A stretch of DNA of 64,000 bases from Bradyrhizobium archetypum (lineage in GTDB: Bacteria; Pseudomonadota; Alphaproteobacteria; Rhizobiales; Xanthobacteraceae). The DNA lies in the NCBI RefSeq assembly GCF_013114835.1, contig NZ_JAAVLW010000006.1, forward strand, positions 376,001 through 440,000, read 5' to 3'. Position numbers and translations under genes: made by a program. Under the pieces are notes generated by a model. It was not told the DNA's origin. It did no database searches and was given only the letters and a program-made list of their open reading frames with translations. How positions within the stretch are numbered: the first letter of the stretch is position 1; each line of letters starts with the position of its first letter. Shown piece after piece: positions 17,665 through 26,617 of this stretch.

Positions 17665-18894
17665 ATGGATTACAGCAAATTTTTCAATACCGCCCTCACC
17701 CGACTGCATGACGAGCGGCGCTACCGCGTGTTCGCCGACCTCGAGCGGATCGCGGGACGGTTTCCGCATGCGGTCTGGCACTCGCCGAAGGGCAGCCGAA
17801 ATGTCGTGATCTGGTGCTCCAATGACTATCTCGGCATGGGCCAGCACCCGAAGGTGGTCGGCGCCATGGTGGAGACTGCGACCCGCGTTGGCACCGGCGC
17901 CGGCGGCACCCGCAACATCGCCGGCACCCATCATCCGCTGGTGCAGCTCGAACAGGAACTGGCCGACCTGCACGGCAAGGAAGCCTCGCTGCTGTTCACC
18001 TCGGGCTATGTCTCGAACCAGACCGGCATCTCGACGATCGCCAAGCTGATCCCGAATTGCCTGATCCTGTCGGATGCGCTCAACCACAATTCGATGATCG
18101 AAGGCGTCCGCCAGGCTGCTTGCGAGCGGCAGATCTTCCGCCACAACGACCTTGCGCATCTCGAAGAGCTCCTGATCGCGGCAGGCCCTGATAGGCCCAA
18201 GCTGATCGTCTGCGAGAGCCTTTATTCGATGGACGGCGACGTCGCCCCGCTCGCCAAAATCTGCGATCTCGCCGAGAAATACGGCGCACTGACCTATGTC
18301 GACGAAGTCCATGCGGTCGGCATGTACGGCCCGCGCGGCGGCGGCATCGCCGAGCGCGACGGCGTCATGCACCGCATCGACGTGCTCGAAGGCACGCTCG
18401 CGAAAGCCTTCGGCTGCCTCGGCGGCTACATTGCGGGCAAGGCCGAGATCATCGACGCGGTGCGCTCCTATGCGCCGGGCTTCATCTTCACGACCGCGCT
18501 GCCGCCGGCGATCTGCTCGGCCGCGACCGCCGCGATCCGTCACCTGAAGACCTCCAATTGGGAGCGCGAGCGCCACCAGGACCGCGCCGCCCGCGTCAAG
18601 GCGATCCTCAATGCCGCCGGGCTGCCGGTGATGTCGAGCGACACCCATATCGTGCCGCTGTTCGTCGGTGACCCCGAAAAGTGCAAGCAGGCGTCCGATA
18701 TCCTGCTCGAGGAGCACGGCATCTACATCCAGCCGATCAACTATCCGACGGTCGCCAAGGGCACCGAGCGCTTAAGGATCACGCCCTCGCCCTACCACGA
18801 TGACGGCCTGATCGATCAGCTCGCCGAAGCGCTGCTGCAGGTCTGGGACCGCCTCGGCCTGAAGCTGAACCGCAAATCGCTGGCAGCCGAGTAA
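17665..18894 (+). CDS. hemA: 5-aminolevulinate synthase
   Basis: ALA synthase condenses glycine and succinyl-CoA to 5-aminolevulinate, the first step of heme synthesis by the C4 route used by alphaproteobacteria. The 409-residue PLP enzyme is normal in length. The PLP-binding lysine is Lys247 in [11 protein letters not shown]; other signatures are [37 protein letters not shown] and [13 protein letters not shown] perfect FixK/FNR box upstream suggests low-oxygen control, and the heme demand of the oxidase cluster in the same window fits. A hairpin follows the gene. Confidence 0.97.
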   Translation: MDYSKFFNTALTRLHDERRYRVFADLERIAGRFPHAVWHSPKGSRNVVIWCSNDYLGMGQHPKVVGAMVETATRVGTGAGGTRNIAGTHHPLVQLEQELADLHGKEASLLFTSGYVSNQTGISTIAKLIPNCLILSDALNHNSMIEGVRQAACERQIFRHNDLAHLEELLIAAGPDRPKLIVCESLYSMDGDVAPLAKICDLAEKYGALTYVDEVHAVGMYGPRGGGIAERDGVMHRIDVLEGTLAKAFGCLGGYIAGKAEIIDAVRSYAPGFIFTTALPPAICSAATAAIRHLKTSNWERERHQDRAARVKAILNAAGLPVMSSDTHIVPLFVGDPEKCKQASDILLEEHGIYIQPINYPTVAKGTERLRITPSPYHDDGLIDQLAEALLQVWDRLGLKLNRKSLAAE

Positions 18895-18917
18895 CCCTAC
18901 CCGCCAAACCTCGCAAG

Positions 18918-18950
18918 TTGGGCCGGTCGCGCGGTGCGCGGCTGGCCCAA
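18918..18950 (+). terminator. Likely hemA terminator hairpin
   Basis: Arms TTGGGCC and GGCCCAA enclose inner CGCGC/GCGCG pairing, with a T-rich stretch AGTGTTTATATT after it. The tail is imperfect. Confidence 0.45.
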
Positions 18951-19056
18951 AGTGTTTATATTCCCCTGTTCCGGCCATGGCGCTTGCACGTGCCCGGCCG
19001 CCGTGAAGAAGCACGTTCACAATCCAAGTGCCGGGATTAACGGAGACCCGAGAGCG

Positions 19057-22000
19057 ATGCTGCACGATTGGGGCGTAGTCGCCGCCGCGTTCGCCTATAT
19101 CGGCTTGCTGTTCGTCGTCGCCAGCTACGGCGACCGCCTGTCGCCGAGCCAGCGCGGCCGCGCCAGCATGCTGATCTATCCGCTGTCGCTGGCGATCTAT
19201 TGCACCTCCTGGACCTTCTTCGGCTCGGTCGGCTTCGCCACCCGCACCAGCGTCGATTTTCTTGCGATCTATGTCGGGCCGATCCTGATGATCGGGCTTT
19301 GCACGCCGCTCTTGCGGCGGGTGATCCACCTGGCCAAATCGCAGAACATCACCTCGATCGCCGACTTCATCGCGGCGCGCTACGGCAAGAGCCAGGCGGT
19401 CGCCGGCACGGTAGCGATGATCGCGATCATAGGCTCCGTGCCCTACATCGCGCTGCAGCTCAAGGCGGTGGCATCCTCGCTGGAGACGATCCTGACCGAG
19501 GATAAGCTGTTCTCCTCGATCCCGCTGATCGGCGACATCGCGCTGGTCGTCACGGTGGCGATGGCGGTATTCGCCGTGCTGTTCGGCACCCGCCAGACCG
19601 ACGCCACCGAGCACCAGCACGGCCTGATGCTGGCGATCGCCACCGAATCCATCGTCAAGCTGGTGGCCTTTATCGCCGCTGGCGCCTTCGTCACCTTCTG
19701 GATGTTCACGCCCGTCGAACTGATCGAACGTGCAATGAAGAGCCCCGAAGCGGTGCGCGCCATCAGCTATGTGCCGTCGATCGGCAATTTCCTGACCATG
19801 ACGCTGTTGTCGTTCTGCGCGATCATGCTGCTGCCGCGGCAGTTTCACGTCAGCGTGGTCGAGAACTCCAGCCTCGAGGAGGTCCACCGCGCCCGCTGGC
19901 TGTTTCCGCTCTACCTGATCGCCATCAACCTGTTCGTGATTCCGATCGCGATCGCAGGTCTCGTCACCTTCCCGTTCGGCGCCGTCGACAGCGACATGTA
20001 TGTGCTGGCGCTACCGATCGAGGCCAATTCCACACTGCTCAGCGTTGTCGTGTTCGTCGGCGGCTTGTCGGCTGCGACCGCGATGGTGATCGTGGAATGC
20101 GTCGCGCTCTCGATCATGGTTTCCAACGATATCGTGCTGCCGATGGTGCTGCAGGGAAGCCCCGGCGCGCGCGACGGCAGCAAGGATTTCGGCGACTTCC
20201 TGCTCAGGATACGGCGCTTCGCGATCTTCGGCATCATGGTGATGGCGTATTTCTATTATCGCGCGCTCGGCAATACCCAGTTGGCGGCGATCGGCCTGTT
20301 GTCGTTTGCGGCGCTCGCGCAATTGGCGCCGGCCTTCTTCGGCGGCCTGTTCTGGCGGCACGGAACCGCGCGCGGAGCGATGGGCGGCATGCTGGTCGGC
20401 ATCGCGGTGTGGGCGTACACGCTGTTCCTGCCGAGCTTCCTGGAAGGCACGGCCGGTCTTTTGCTGTTGCAGCACGGCCCATTCGGCATCACGGCGCTGC
20501 GTCCGCAGGCCCTGCTCGGCACCGATCTGCCGCCCTTGATGCACGGCGTGTTCTGGTCGCTGGCGCTCAACATCCTGACCTACGTGCTGATGTCGATCGC
20601 GCGCCAGCCGTCCTCGATCGAACGGTTGCAAGCCGACCTGTTCGTGCCGAATACGCTGGCGCCGATCGCCCCGACCTTCCGGCGCTGGCGCACCACGGTG
20701 ACGGTGCAGGACATCCAGAGCACGGTGGCACAATATCTCGGCCCCGAGCGCGCTGCCCAGGCCTTCGCGAACTTTGCGGCCAATCATCCCGGCGCTGTCG
20801 ACCCGGCCGCGCCGGCCGATTTCGAGCTGCTGCAATACGCCGAACGCCTGATCGCCTCCTCGATCGGCGCAGCCTCCTCGCGCCTCGTGATGTCGCTGCT
20901 GTTGCGCAAGCGTACCGTCTCCGCCAAGGCCGCGCTGAAGCTGCTCGACGATTCCCACGCCGCGCTGCATTTCAACCGCGAGATCCTGCAGACCGCGCTC
21001 AACCACGTGCGCCAGGGCATCGCGGTGTTCGATGCCGATCTGCAACTGATCTGCTCGAACCGCCAGTTCGGCGAAATTCTCGCGCTGCCGCCGCACCTCG
21101 TGCAGCTCGGCATTCCCTTGCAGGAAATTCTCGAATTCATGGACGCGGTCAACCCGTCCGGTGCCGGCGATTCCGATGCGCTGTTGGCGCGGCGGCTGGA
21201 GGCCTACACCACCGAAGGCGAACCTTATCTGGAGCGCCTGCCCGACCGCCACATGGTGATCGAGGTTCGCTCCAACCGGATGCCGGGTGGCGGCCTCGTC
21301 ATCACCTTCTCCGACGTAACCCCGAGCTTCGAGGCCGCCGAAGCGCTGGAACGCGCCAATGCGACGCTTGAAAAGCGCGTGCGCGACCGCACCGAGGAAC
21401 TCACCCGCCTGAATTCCGAACTGGCGCAGGCCAAGAGCACCGCCGAGGACGCCAACATCTCGAAGACGCGTTTCCTGGCGGCGGCCAGCCACGACATCCT
21501 GCAACCGCTCAATGCGGCGCGGCTCTATGTGACGAGCCTCGTCGAACGGCAGAACGGCGGCGAGGATTCGCGTCTGGTCGAGAACATCGACGACTCGCTG
21601 GAGGCGATCGAGGAGATCCTCGGCGCGCTCCTCGACATCTCGCGGCTCGATGCGGGGGCAATGACCACCTCGATCTCCAGCTTCAAGATGGCCGATCTGA
21701 TGCGGTCGCTTGAGATCGAGTTTGCACCGATCGCCCGTGCCAAGGGGCTGGAGCTGACCTTCGTGCCCTGCTCGCTGCCGGTGCAATCCGACCGCTCGCT
21801 GCTGCGCCGGCTGCTGCAGAATTTCATCTCCAACGCGATCAAATACACCCCGCGCGGGCGCGTGCTGGTCGGCTGCCGCCGTCACGGACAGTCGCTGCAG
21901 ATCGCCGTCTACGACACCGGCGTCGGCATTCCCGTGGCGAAGCGCGGCGAGATCTTCAAGGAGTTTCATCGGCTCGAACAGGGCGCGCGGATCGCGCGCG

Positions 22001-22563
22001 GCCTCGGTCTTGGACTATCGATCGTCGAGCGGCTGGCGCGGGTGCTCAACCACGGCATCGCGATCGACGCCAATGCCAGCGGCGGCTCGGTGTTCTCGGT
22101 AACCGTGCCGGTCGCCAAGGCGATCAATCACACCGCCGCCGTCACCAGCGCGACGCCGCTGTCGAAGACGCCGATGAGCGGCGCCCTGATCGTCTGCATC
22201 GAAAACGACCCGGCGATCCTCGACGGAATGAAAACGCTGCTCACGGCCTGGGACGCCGAGGTGATCGCGGTGGCCGACCCCGAGGCCGCGATCGCGGCAA
22301 TCGAATCTTCCGGCCAAAGCGTGACCGGCCTTCTTGTCGACTATCATCTCGACCGCGGGAACGGCGTTGCCGCGATCCGCGAGATCCGCCGCCGCTTCGG
22401 CGAAAACATTCCCGCCATCCTGATCACGGCCGACCGCAGCCCGAACGTCCGCGCCGCCGCGCGCGAGGAAAACATCGCGATCCTCAACAAGCCGGTCAAG
22501 CCGGCCTCGCTCCGCGCCCTGCTCGGCCAGTGGCGCGCGCAGCAGATGATCGCGGCGGAGTGA
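19057..22563 (+). CDS. Sodium-solute-symporter-domain hybrid histidine kinase/response regulator
   Basis: A 1168-residue fusion. Residues 1 to about 560 form a multi-helix sodium:solute symporter (PutP-like) module beginning MLHDWGVVAAAFAYIGLLFV. Next come a PAS domain (about 640-760), a coiled coil, a histidine kinase with phospho-His812 in LAAASHDILQPLN and an ATP-binding domain (NFISNAIKYTPRG), and a C-terminal receiver with Asp1095 in LLVDYHLDR. This CbrA/NahK-like design couples a transporter-like sensor to phospho-relay. The start at 19057 has a CGGAGACC site. The facing LuxR-type regulator gene is the likely output partner. Confidence 0.92.
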   Translation: MLHDWGVVAAAFAYIGLLFVVASYGDRLSPSQRGRASMLIYPLSLAIYCTSWTFFGSVGFATRTSVDFLAIYVGPILMIGLCTPLLRRVIHLAKSQNITSIADFIAARYGKSQAVAGTVAMIAIIGSVPYIALQLKAVASSLETILTEDKLFSSIPLIGDIALVVTVAMAVFAVLFGTRQTDATEHQHGLMLAIATESIVKLVAFIAAGAFVTFWMFTPVELIERAMKSPEAVRAISYVPSIGNFLTMTLLSFCAIMLLPRQFHVSVVENSSLEEVHRARWLFPLYLIAINLFVIPIAIAGLVTFPFGAVDSDMYVLALPIEANSTLLSVVVFVGGLSAATAMVIVECVALSIMVSNDIVLPMVLQGSPGARDGSKDFGDFLLRIRRFAIFGIMVMAYFYYRALGNTQLAAIGLLSFAALAQLAPAFFGGLFWRHGTARGAMGGMLVGIAVWAYTLFLPSFLEGTAGLLLLQHGPFGITALRPQALLGTDLPPLMHGVFWSLALNILTYVLMSIARQPSSIERLQADLFVPNTLAPIAPTFRRWRTTVTVQDIQSTVAQYLGPERAAQAFANFAANHPGAVDPAAPADFELLQYAERLIASSIGAASSRLVMSLLLRKRTVSAKAALKLLDDSHAALHFNREILQTALNHVRQGIAVFDADLQLICSNRQFGEILALPPHLVQLGIPLQEILEFMDAVNPSGAGDSDALLARRLEAYTTEGEPYLERLPDRHMVIEVRSNRMPGGGLVITFSDVTPSFEAAEALERANATLEKRVRDRTEELTRLNSELAQAKSTAEDANISKTRFLAAASHDILQPLNAARLYVTSLVERQNGGEDSRLVENIDDSLEAIEEILGALLDISRLDAGAMTTSISSFKMADLMRSLEIEFAPIARAKGLELTFVPCSLPVQSDRSLLRRLLQNFISNAIKYTPRGRVLVGCRRHGQSLQIAVYDTGVGIPVAKRGEIFKEFHRLEQGARIARGLGLGLSIVERLARVLNHGIAIDANASGGSVFSVTVPVAKAINHTAAVTSATPLSKTPMSGALIVCIENDPAILDGMKTLLTAWDAEVIAVADPEAAIAAIESSGQSVTGLLVDYHLDRGNGVAAIREIRRRFGENIPAILITADRSPNVRAAAREENIAILNKPVKPASLRALLGQWRAQQMIAAE

Positions 22564-22568
22564 TCCTG

Positions 22569-22612
22569 CCGTCATTCCGGGATGGTCCGAAGGACCAGCC
22601 CCGGAATGACGG
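22569..22612. repeat. Dispersed palindromic repeat, family A, copy 5 (short)
   Basis: Arms CCGTCATTCCGGG and CCCCGGAATGACGG flank the GGTCCGAAGGACC hairpin. It lies just after the hybrid kinase gene. Confidence 0.8.
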
Positions 22613-22680
22613 CAGCGAGAGATTCGATCTCATCCCGAGGGCATTCCATGGCGTCACCGAGGGCTGCCGCTCGTTGACCC

Positions 22681-23351
22681 CTACCAGTCCATCTTCTGCG
22701 CGACCAGCCTGACCAGTTCCGGATCATCAAAACTCGCGGCGGTAGCGACCGCGCCGGCGGCGATCAGGTCGTCATGACCGAGGCTCGTCCGCATGCCGAT
22801 CGTCGCGATGCCAGCGGCGGAGGCGGCTTGCACGCCGGAGCAGGAATCCTCAAACGCAAGAGAGCGGCCGGGCGCGGCGCCAACGGCGCGCAGGCCATCC
22901 AGATAGGGCAGCGGGTGCGGCTTGCCATGCGCAAGCTCGTCGCCGATGATCACAGCCTTGAACCGTTGCATGATGCCAAGCCCGGAAAGCATCATCTCGG
23001 CGTTGAGGCGCGGCGCGTTGGTGACCGCCACCAAGGGGACATCGGCGCGATCCGCTATCTCAAGCAGTTTCATCAGACCGGCTACCGGCTTGATCTGCCC
23101 CGACGCGAGCGCGCGGAACGCCTCTTCCTTTTCCGTCATGATGGCCGCCTGGCGCTCCGGCGGGTGGCCCGGCAAAAACCGTTCGCTAATCGAAATATTG
23201 GAAAAGCCCATCAACTCTTTCGAGGCGCGGGCGCGATCGAAGACATGGCCGTGAGGCGCGAACACCCGATTGAACGCTTCAAGATGCACGCGTCGGTATC
23301 TGCCAGCGTGCCGTCGATGTCGAACAGCAGCGCCCTTCCGGAGCCGGACAT
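22681..23351 (-). pseudogene. HAD-family phosphatase, broken by a one-base frameshift
   Basis: The 5' part, from ATG at 23351, encodes MSGSGRALLFDIDGTLADTD with the HAD catalytic motif FDIDGT. At about 23288-23292 the frame shifts: the downstream frame resumes as HLEAFNRVFAPHGHVF and continues as a normal phosphoglycolate-phosphatase-like protein, including VTNAPR, GKPHPLPY and SLAFEDSCSGVQAA. A single missing base between DTDA and HLEAF explains it, because ADTDALHLEAF is the expected text. Start follows the LuxR regulator stop by seven bases, so it was probably co-translated. It could be a true mutation or a sequencing error. Confidence 0.85.
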
Positions 23352-23358
23352 TCCCCGA

Positions 23359-24030
23359 TTACCCCGTCGGCGTGCCCTGGCGCCACTGGCCGCCGGAGAT
23401 TTTTGCGGCAGCGATCACCGCCTGCGTCCGGCTTTCGACGCCGAGCTTTTGCAGGATCGCCGAGACATGCGCCTTGATGGTCGCTTCGGAGACGCCGAGC
23501 TCATAGGCGATCTGCTTGTTGAGCAGGCCCTCCGACAGCATCATCAGCACGCGCACCTGCTGCGGGGTCAGCGTGACCAGGCGGTCACGCAGCCGGGCCA
23601 TGTCGGGATCGTCGGCCGAAGCGAGATCGGTGTCCGGCGGAATCCAGACATCGCCCTCCATCACCTTCATGATGGCGTCGCGCAATGTCTCGACGCCGAA
23701 GCGCTTGGGGATGAAGCCCGAGGCACCGAAATCCAGCGACCTCCGGATCGTGCCGGCATCGTCGCTGGCGGACACGATCACCACCGGAATCGCCGGATAT
23801 TGCGCGCGCAGATAGATCAGGCCGGAGAAGCCCGAGATCCCGGGCATGGTGAGATCGAGCAGGATCAGGTCGACGTCGGAATCCCGCTCCAACAGCGCAG
23901 TGAGGTCGTCGAACGATCCGGCCTCGCTGACGACGGCCGACGCCACGACACTCGCGACCGCCTGCCGCAACGCGTCGCGGAAGAGCGGATGGTCATCGGC
24001 AATGACGAGGTGGGTATTGGCAGCAGTCAT
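23359..24030 (-). CDS. LuxR-family (NarL-type) response regulator
   Basis: A 223-residue two-domain regulator. The receiver has the acidic pair ADDH (residues 11-13) and phospho-acceptor Asp59 in LLDLTMPG. The C-terminal LuxR helix-turn-helix (about 150-215) contains LTPQQVRVLMMLSEGLLNKQ and VSEATIKAHVSAIL. The start at 24030 (MTAANTHLVI) avoids 12 unrelated residues upstream. It faces the transporter-kinase fusion gene and is the natural candidate to be its target, as with other CbrA-like kinases and LuxR regulators. The HAD gene lies seven bases downstream in the same operon. Confidence 0.9.
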   Translation of the reverse strand: MTAANTHLVIADDHPLFRDALRQAVASVVASAVVSEAGSFDDLTALLERDSDVDLILLDLTMPGISGFSGLIYLRAQYPAIPVVIVSASDDAGTIRRSLDFGASGFIPKRFGVETLRDAIMKVMEGDVWIPPDTDLASADDPDMARLRDRLVTLTPQQVRVLMMLSEGLLNKQIAYELGVSEATIKAHVSAILQKLGVESRTQAVIAAAKISGGQWRQGTPTG

Positions 24031-24339
24031 CTGATCCGGAACACCGACGCAACGTCGGGCAAACATGCAACTCGCTGCTGTTCGACAGCAAATTTGATTG
24101 TCCCCCGTCGGCGGGCGACTTGCAAGGCAACCTTTCCCGCATAGCGCAAAAGCAGTTAATCGGCGCCGATTCCCTGCGAATGGTGCAATGCAAAATGAAC
24201 AACCCGGGAAGTCGGACCGCCCAAAACGGGAACTCGGAGAAAACGCTTCGCGCTCCGAAGACGTCCTGCGTTAATTCCTGAATAGGAGGTCGCGAGAAAG
24301 ATGTGCAGGGCTTGGCGGCCCTGCACACAGGCGACCTTG
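24031..24339. other. Gene-free stretch between LuxR regulator and MFS gene
   Basis: These 309 bases hold the regulator's promoter region (minus strand) and the MFS terminator hairpin near 24302. No credible gene is seen. Confidence 0.5.
24302..24327 (-). terminator. Terminator of the minus-strand MFS gene
   Basis: Perfect 10-bp stem TGTGCAGGGC/GCCCTGCACA with a six-base loop. Read on the minus strand it is followed by TCTTTCTCG. It begins 12 bases after the MFS stop. Confidence 0.65.
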
Positions 24340-25668
24340 TTATGATGCGGTTCTGGGCTCAATCGGTTGCCAGATGCTGATTTTACGGGTCTCCGGCATC
24401 AGGAAGACGGCGAGCACGAAGCACACCGCGGGCACCACGATGGGATAGATCAGCGCGTAGCCGATGCTGCCGGTGGCCGCGAAGGCTGCCGAAGTGACGA
24501 ACGGCACCAATCCACCACCCCAACCGTTGCCGATGTGATACGGCACCGACACCGACGTGTATCGAATCCTGCCGGGGAAGAATTCCGCCAGAAACGCCCC
24601 GACCGGCCCATACACCATCCCGACATAGCAAACGAGGATGAAGATGATGAAGATCGCGATCGGATAGTTGATGTTGCCGGGCTGCGTGACCGTTCCCAGC
24701 CACAAATACAGCGGATAGTAAGTGATCGCGGCGAGCAACATGCCGCCCAGGATCACCGGTTTGCGGCCGATGACGTCGGACAGCCAGCCAAAAAAGATCA
24801 AGCTCGGCGTTGCAATAAGCAGCGCAGCACCCACGATGTAAGCCGAGGTCAGCGGGTCCACCTTGGAAACTTGCTGCAGGAAATACAACGCCCAGAACTG
24901 ACCGCTATACCAAACCACGCCTTGCCCGATCAGCACGATGGTGGCGATTCCAACATATTTGATGTTGGCGCTGATGAAGGCCTCCTTCCAGGGATTCCTG
25001 GTCATCTGGCCCTTGGCCTTGATCTCCTGGAAGATCGGCGTCTCCTGCAACTGGAGCCGAATGTAGATTGCAATGGCCACCAGCAGGAAGGACACCAGGA
25101 ACGGGACACGCCAGGCCCATTGGTCGAAGACCTGGTTGCCGAAGTAGCTGCGCGTCGCGATGATCACGGCCAGCGACACCACGATCCCGAGTGTCGGCGA
25201 GGTCTGCAGCCAGCCGGTGTAATAACCGCGGCTTTCATCTGGCACATGCTCCGCAACATAGGTGATAGCGCCGCCATACTCGCCGCCAAGGCACAGGCCC
25301 TGGACCATCCGCAAGCCGAAGAGAATGAATGCGGCGGTCAGCCCGATCGACTCGTAGGTCGGGATCAACCCGATCGCTCCGGTGCCCAGTCCCATTCCGG
25401 TGAGCGTAATAAGGAACGTATACTTGCGGCCCACCCGGTCGCCCATCCATCCGAAAAGGAACGCTCCCAATGGACGGATCAGAAATCCTGCAGTGAACAG
25501 TGCAATCGTGCTCAGCAGAGCTGCAACCGGATGGGATTGTTCAAAGAACTTGACCGACAGAACTGCGGCCAAGCTGCCGAAGATATAGAAATCATACCAT
25601 TCGATGATATTTCCCACCGATGCGGCGATGATCACGCGACGGAAATCGCTCGGAATTTGAATTGCCAT
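24340..25668 (-). CDS. MFS transporter, metabolite:H+ symporter (MHS) family
   Basis: A 442-residue inner-membrane transporter with 12 predicted helices. Signatures are the first-helix text NIIEWYDFYIFGS, the loop 2-3 motif GWMGDRVGRKYTFL, and RMVQGLCLGGEYGGAITYVAEH, typical of the MHS/ShiA-ProP group that carries organic acids and osmolytes with protons. Substrate unknown. It is divergent from a second MHS transporter gene, with a 949-base gap between them. Confidence 0.9.
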   Translation of the reverse strand: MAIQIPSDFRRVIIAASVGNIIEWYDFYIFGSLAAVLSVKFFEQSHPVAALLSTIALFTAGFLIRPLGAFLFGWMGDRVGRKYTFLITLTGMGLGTGAIGLIPTYESIGLTAAFILFGLRMVQGLCLGGEYGGAITYVAEHVPDESRGYYTGWLQTSPTLGIVVSLAVIIATRSYFGNQVFDQWAWRVPFLVSFLLVAIAIYIRLQLQETPIFQEIKAKGQMTRNPWKEAFISANIKYVGIATIVLIGQGVVWYSGQFWALYFLQQVSKVDPLTSAYIVGAALLIATPSLIFFGWLSDVIGRKPVILGGMLLAAITYYPLYLWLGTVTQPGNINYPIAIFIIFILVCYVGMVYGPVGAFLAEFFPGRIRYTSVSVPYHIGNGWGGGLVPFVTSAAFAATGSIGYALIYPIVVPAVCFVLAVFLMPETRKISIWQPIEPRTAS

Positions 25669-26617
25669 CTACGGCTCCTATGATTTCAGGGCATCACCTC
25701 GCATTTTCTCAGAGCTTTAATTTCTCGGGGCCCGAGGGCTTTGGGCGACGTTTACGTACAGCGCCTGACCTCGAGGTATTTTGAACCACCCGAGAAGAGC
25801 TTCAAACGGCCTTCGGCGCCGCGAGCCACCGCTGCCTTCCTTCCCATCTGTTGGGAGCGAAAGCGCGGAAACCAGTCTAATCCTAATGAGACGGCCATCT
25901 TATAAGACTTTTGGCTCAATCGAACTGAACCAGGCACGAAATCCGCAGCTTGGTTGGCCGGATAATGCAGAGTCGACGTGCCATTGCACGATGCGGTCGA
26001 CATACCCGCGGACGTAGCAACATCTCGCCAAGCTACCGGTACTTCCGCATTTCCAACTTCATTCCGGCAACGTTGATATACACAATGCTTCACCAGGTGT
26101 TGCTCGGCTTGATGGCAGATTCAGACTCACCGAATTACGTCTGGCGGTTTTTCTGCAAGGGCACCGATCCCGTGATCGCCGTATTTTGGTCGTGCCCCTT
26201 CGAGACTTATTTGCAGTTCGCACTGCTGGACCGCGGTGATCTCGATCGCGCTGTGGACCATCGCGCTTTCTTGTCCGTTATTGGACTTTAGTTTGAGACC
26301 GCGCCAACCGGCGGGTTTTGGGTTTCTGCTTGCTGTTTTTGGGCCGGCTACCAAAGCATTGAGAACAGGCCTGGATGCAAGACATCCCGTGTTCCGGAAA
26401 TCGACGCTGTCTGTTGATTGCGCAGGAAGAATTCAGACAACGGGCAGCAGCAAGGGGCCCATCCTGAATCGGGCGCAGCTGCTCGATGCCAGCCGAAAGT
26501 ACTAAAGTACTATTGGGCCAAACTCCCCGAACATGTAGGAAACCTAAAAAATAATTGAGCGTCGATCCGACGCAACGCACATCCTTGTGGGTCAAAAAGG
26601 AAGGGGAGCGATCCAAA
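25669..26617. other. 949-base gap between two divergent MFS genes, no recognisable gene
   Basis: Several short ORFs of 75-140 codons occur on both strands, but none resembles a family, has a good ribosome-binding site, or has a coding look. The composition looks less GC-rich than the flanks. It contains a tandem octamer repeat at 26496. The gap may be a decayed gene remnant or a long regulatory region. Confidence 0.55.
26496..26511. promoter_or_regulatory. Tandem AAAGTACT octamer upstream of an MFS gene
   Basis: Two adjacent copies of AAAGTACT, each containing the self-complementary AGTACT, lie 107 bases before the transporter start. A repressor or activator site is possible; the protein is unknown. 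Confidence 0.35.

Noticed and set aside
20011-21969. 652-codon minus-strand ORF inside the hybrid kinase gene
   Set aside because: Antisense shadow of a high-GC gene; no motif and no ribosome-binding site.
26127-26354. 75-codon minus-strand ORF in the MFS gap
   Set aside because: No recognisable family, weak start; kept only as possible remnant DNA.
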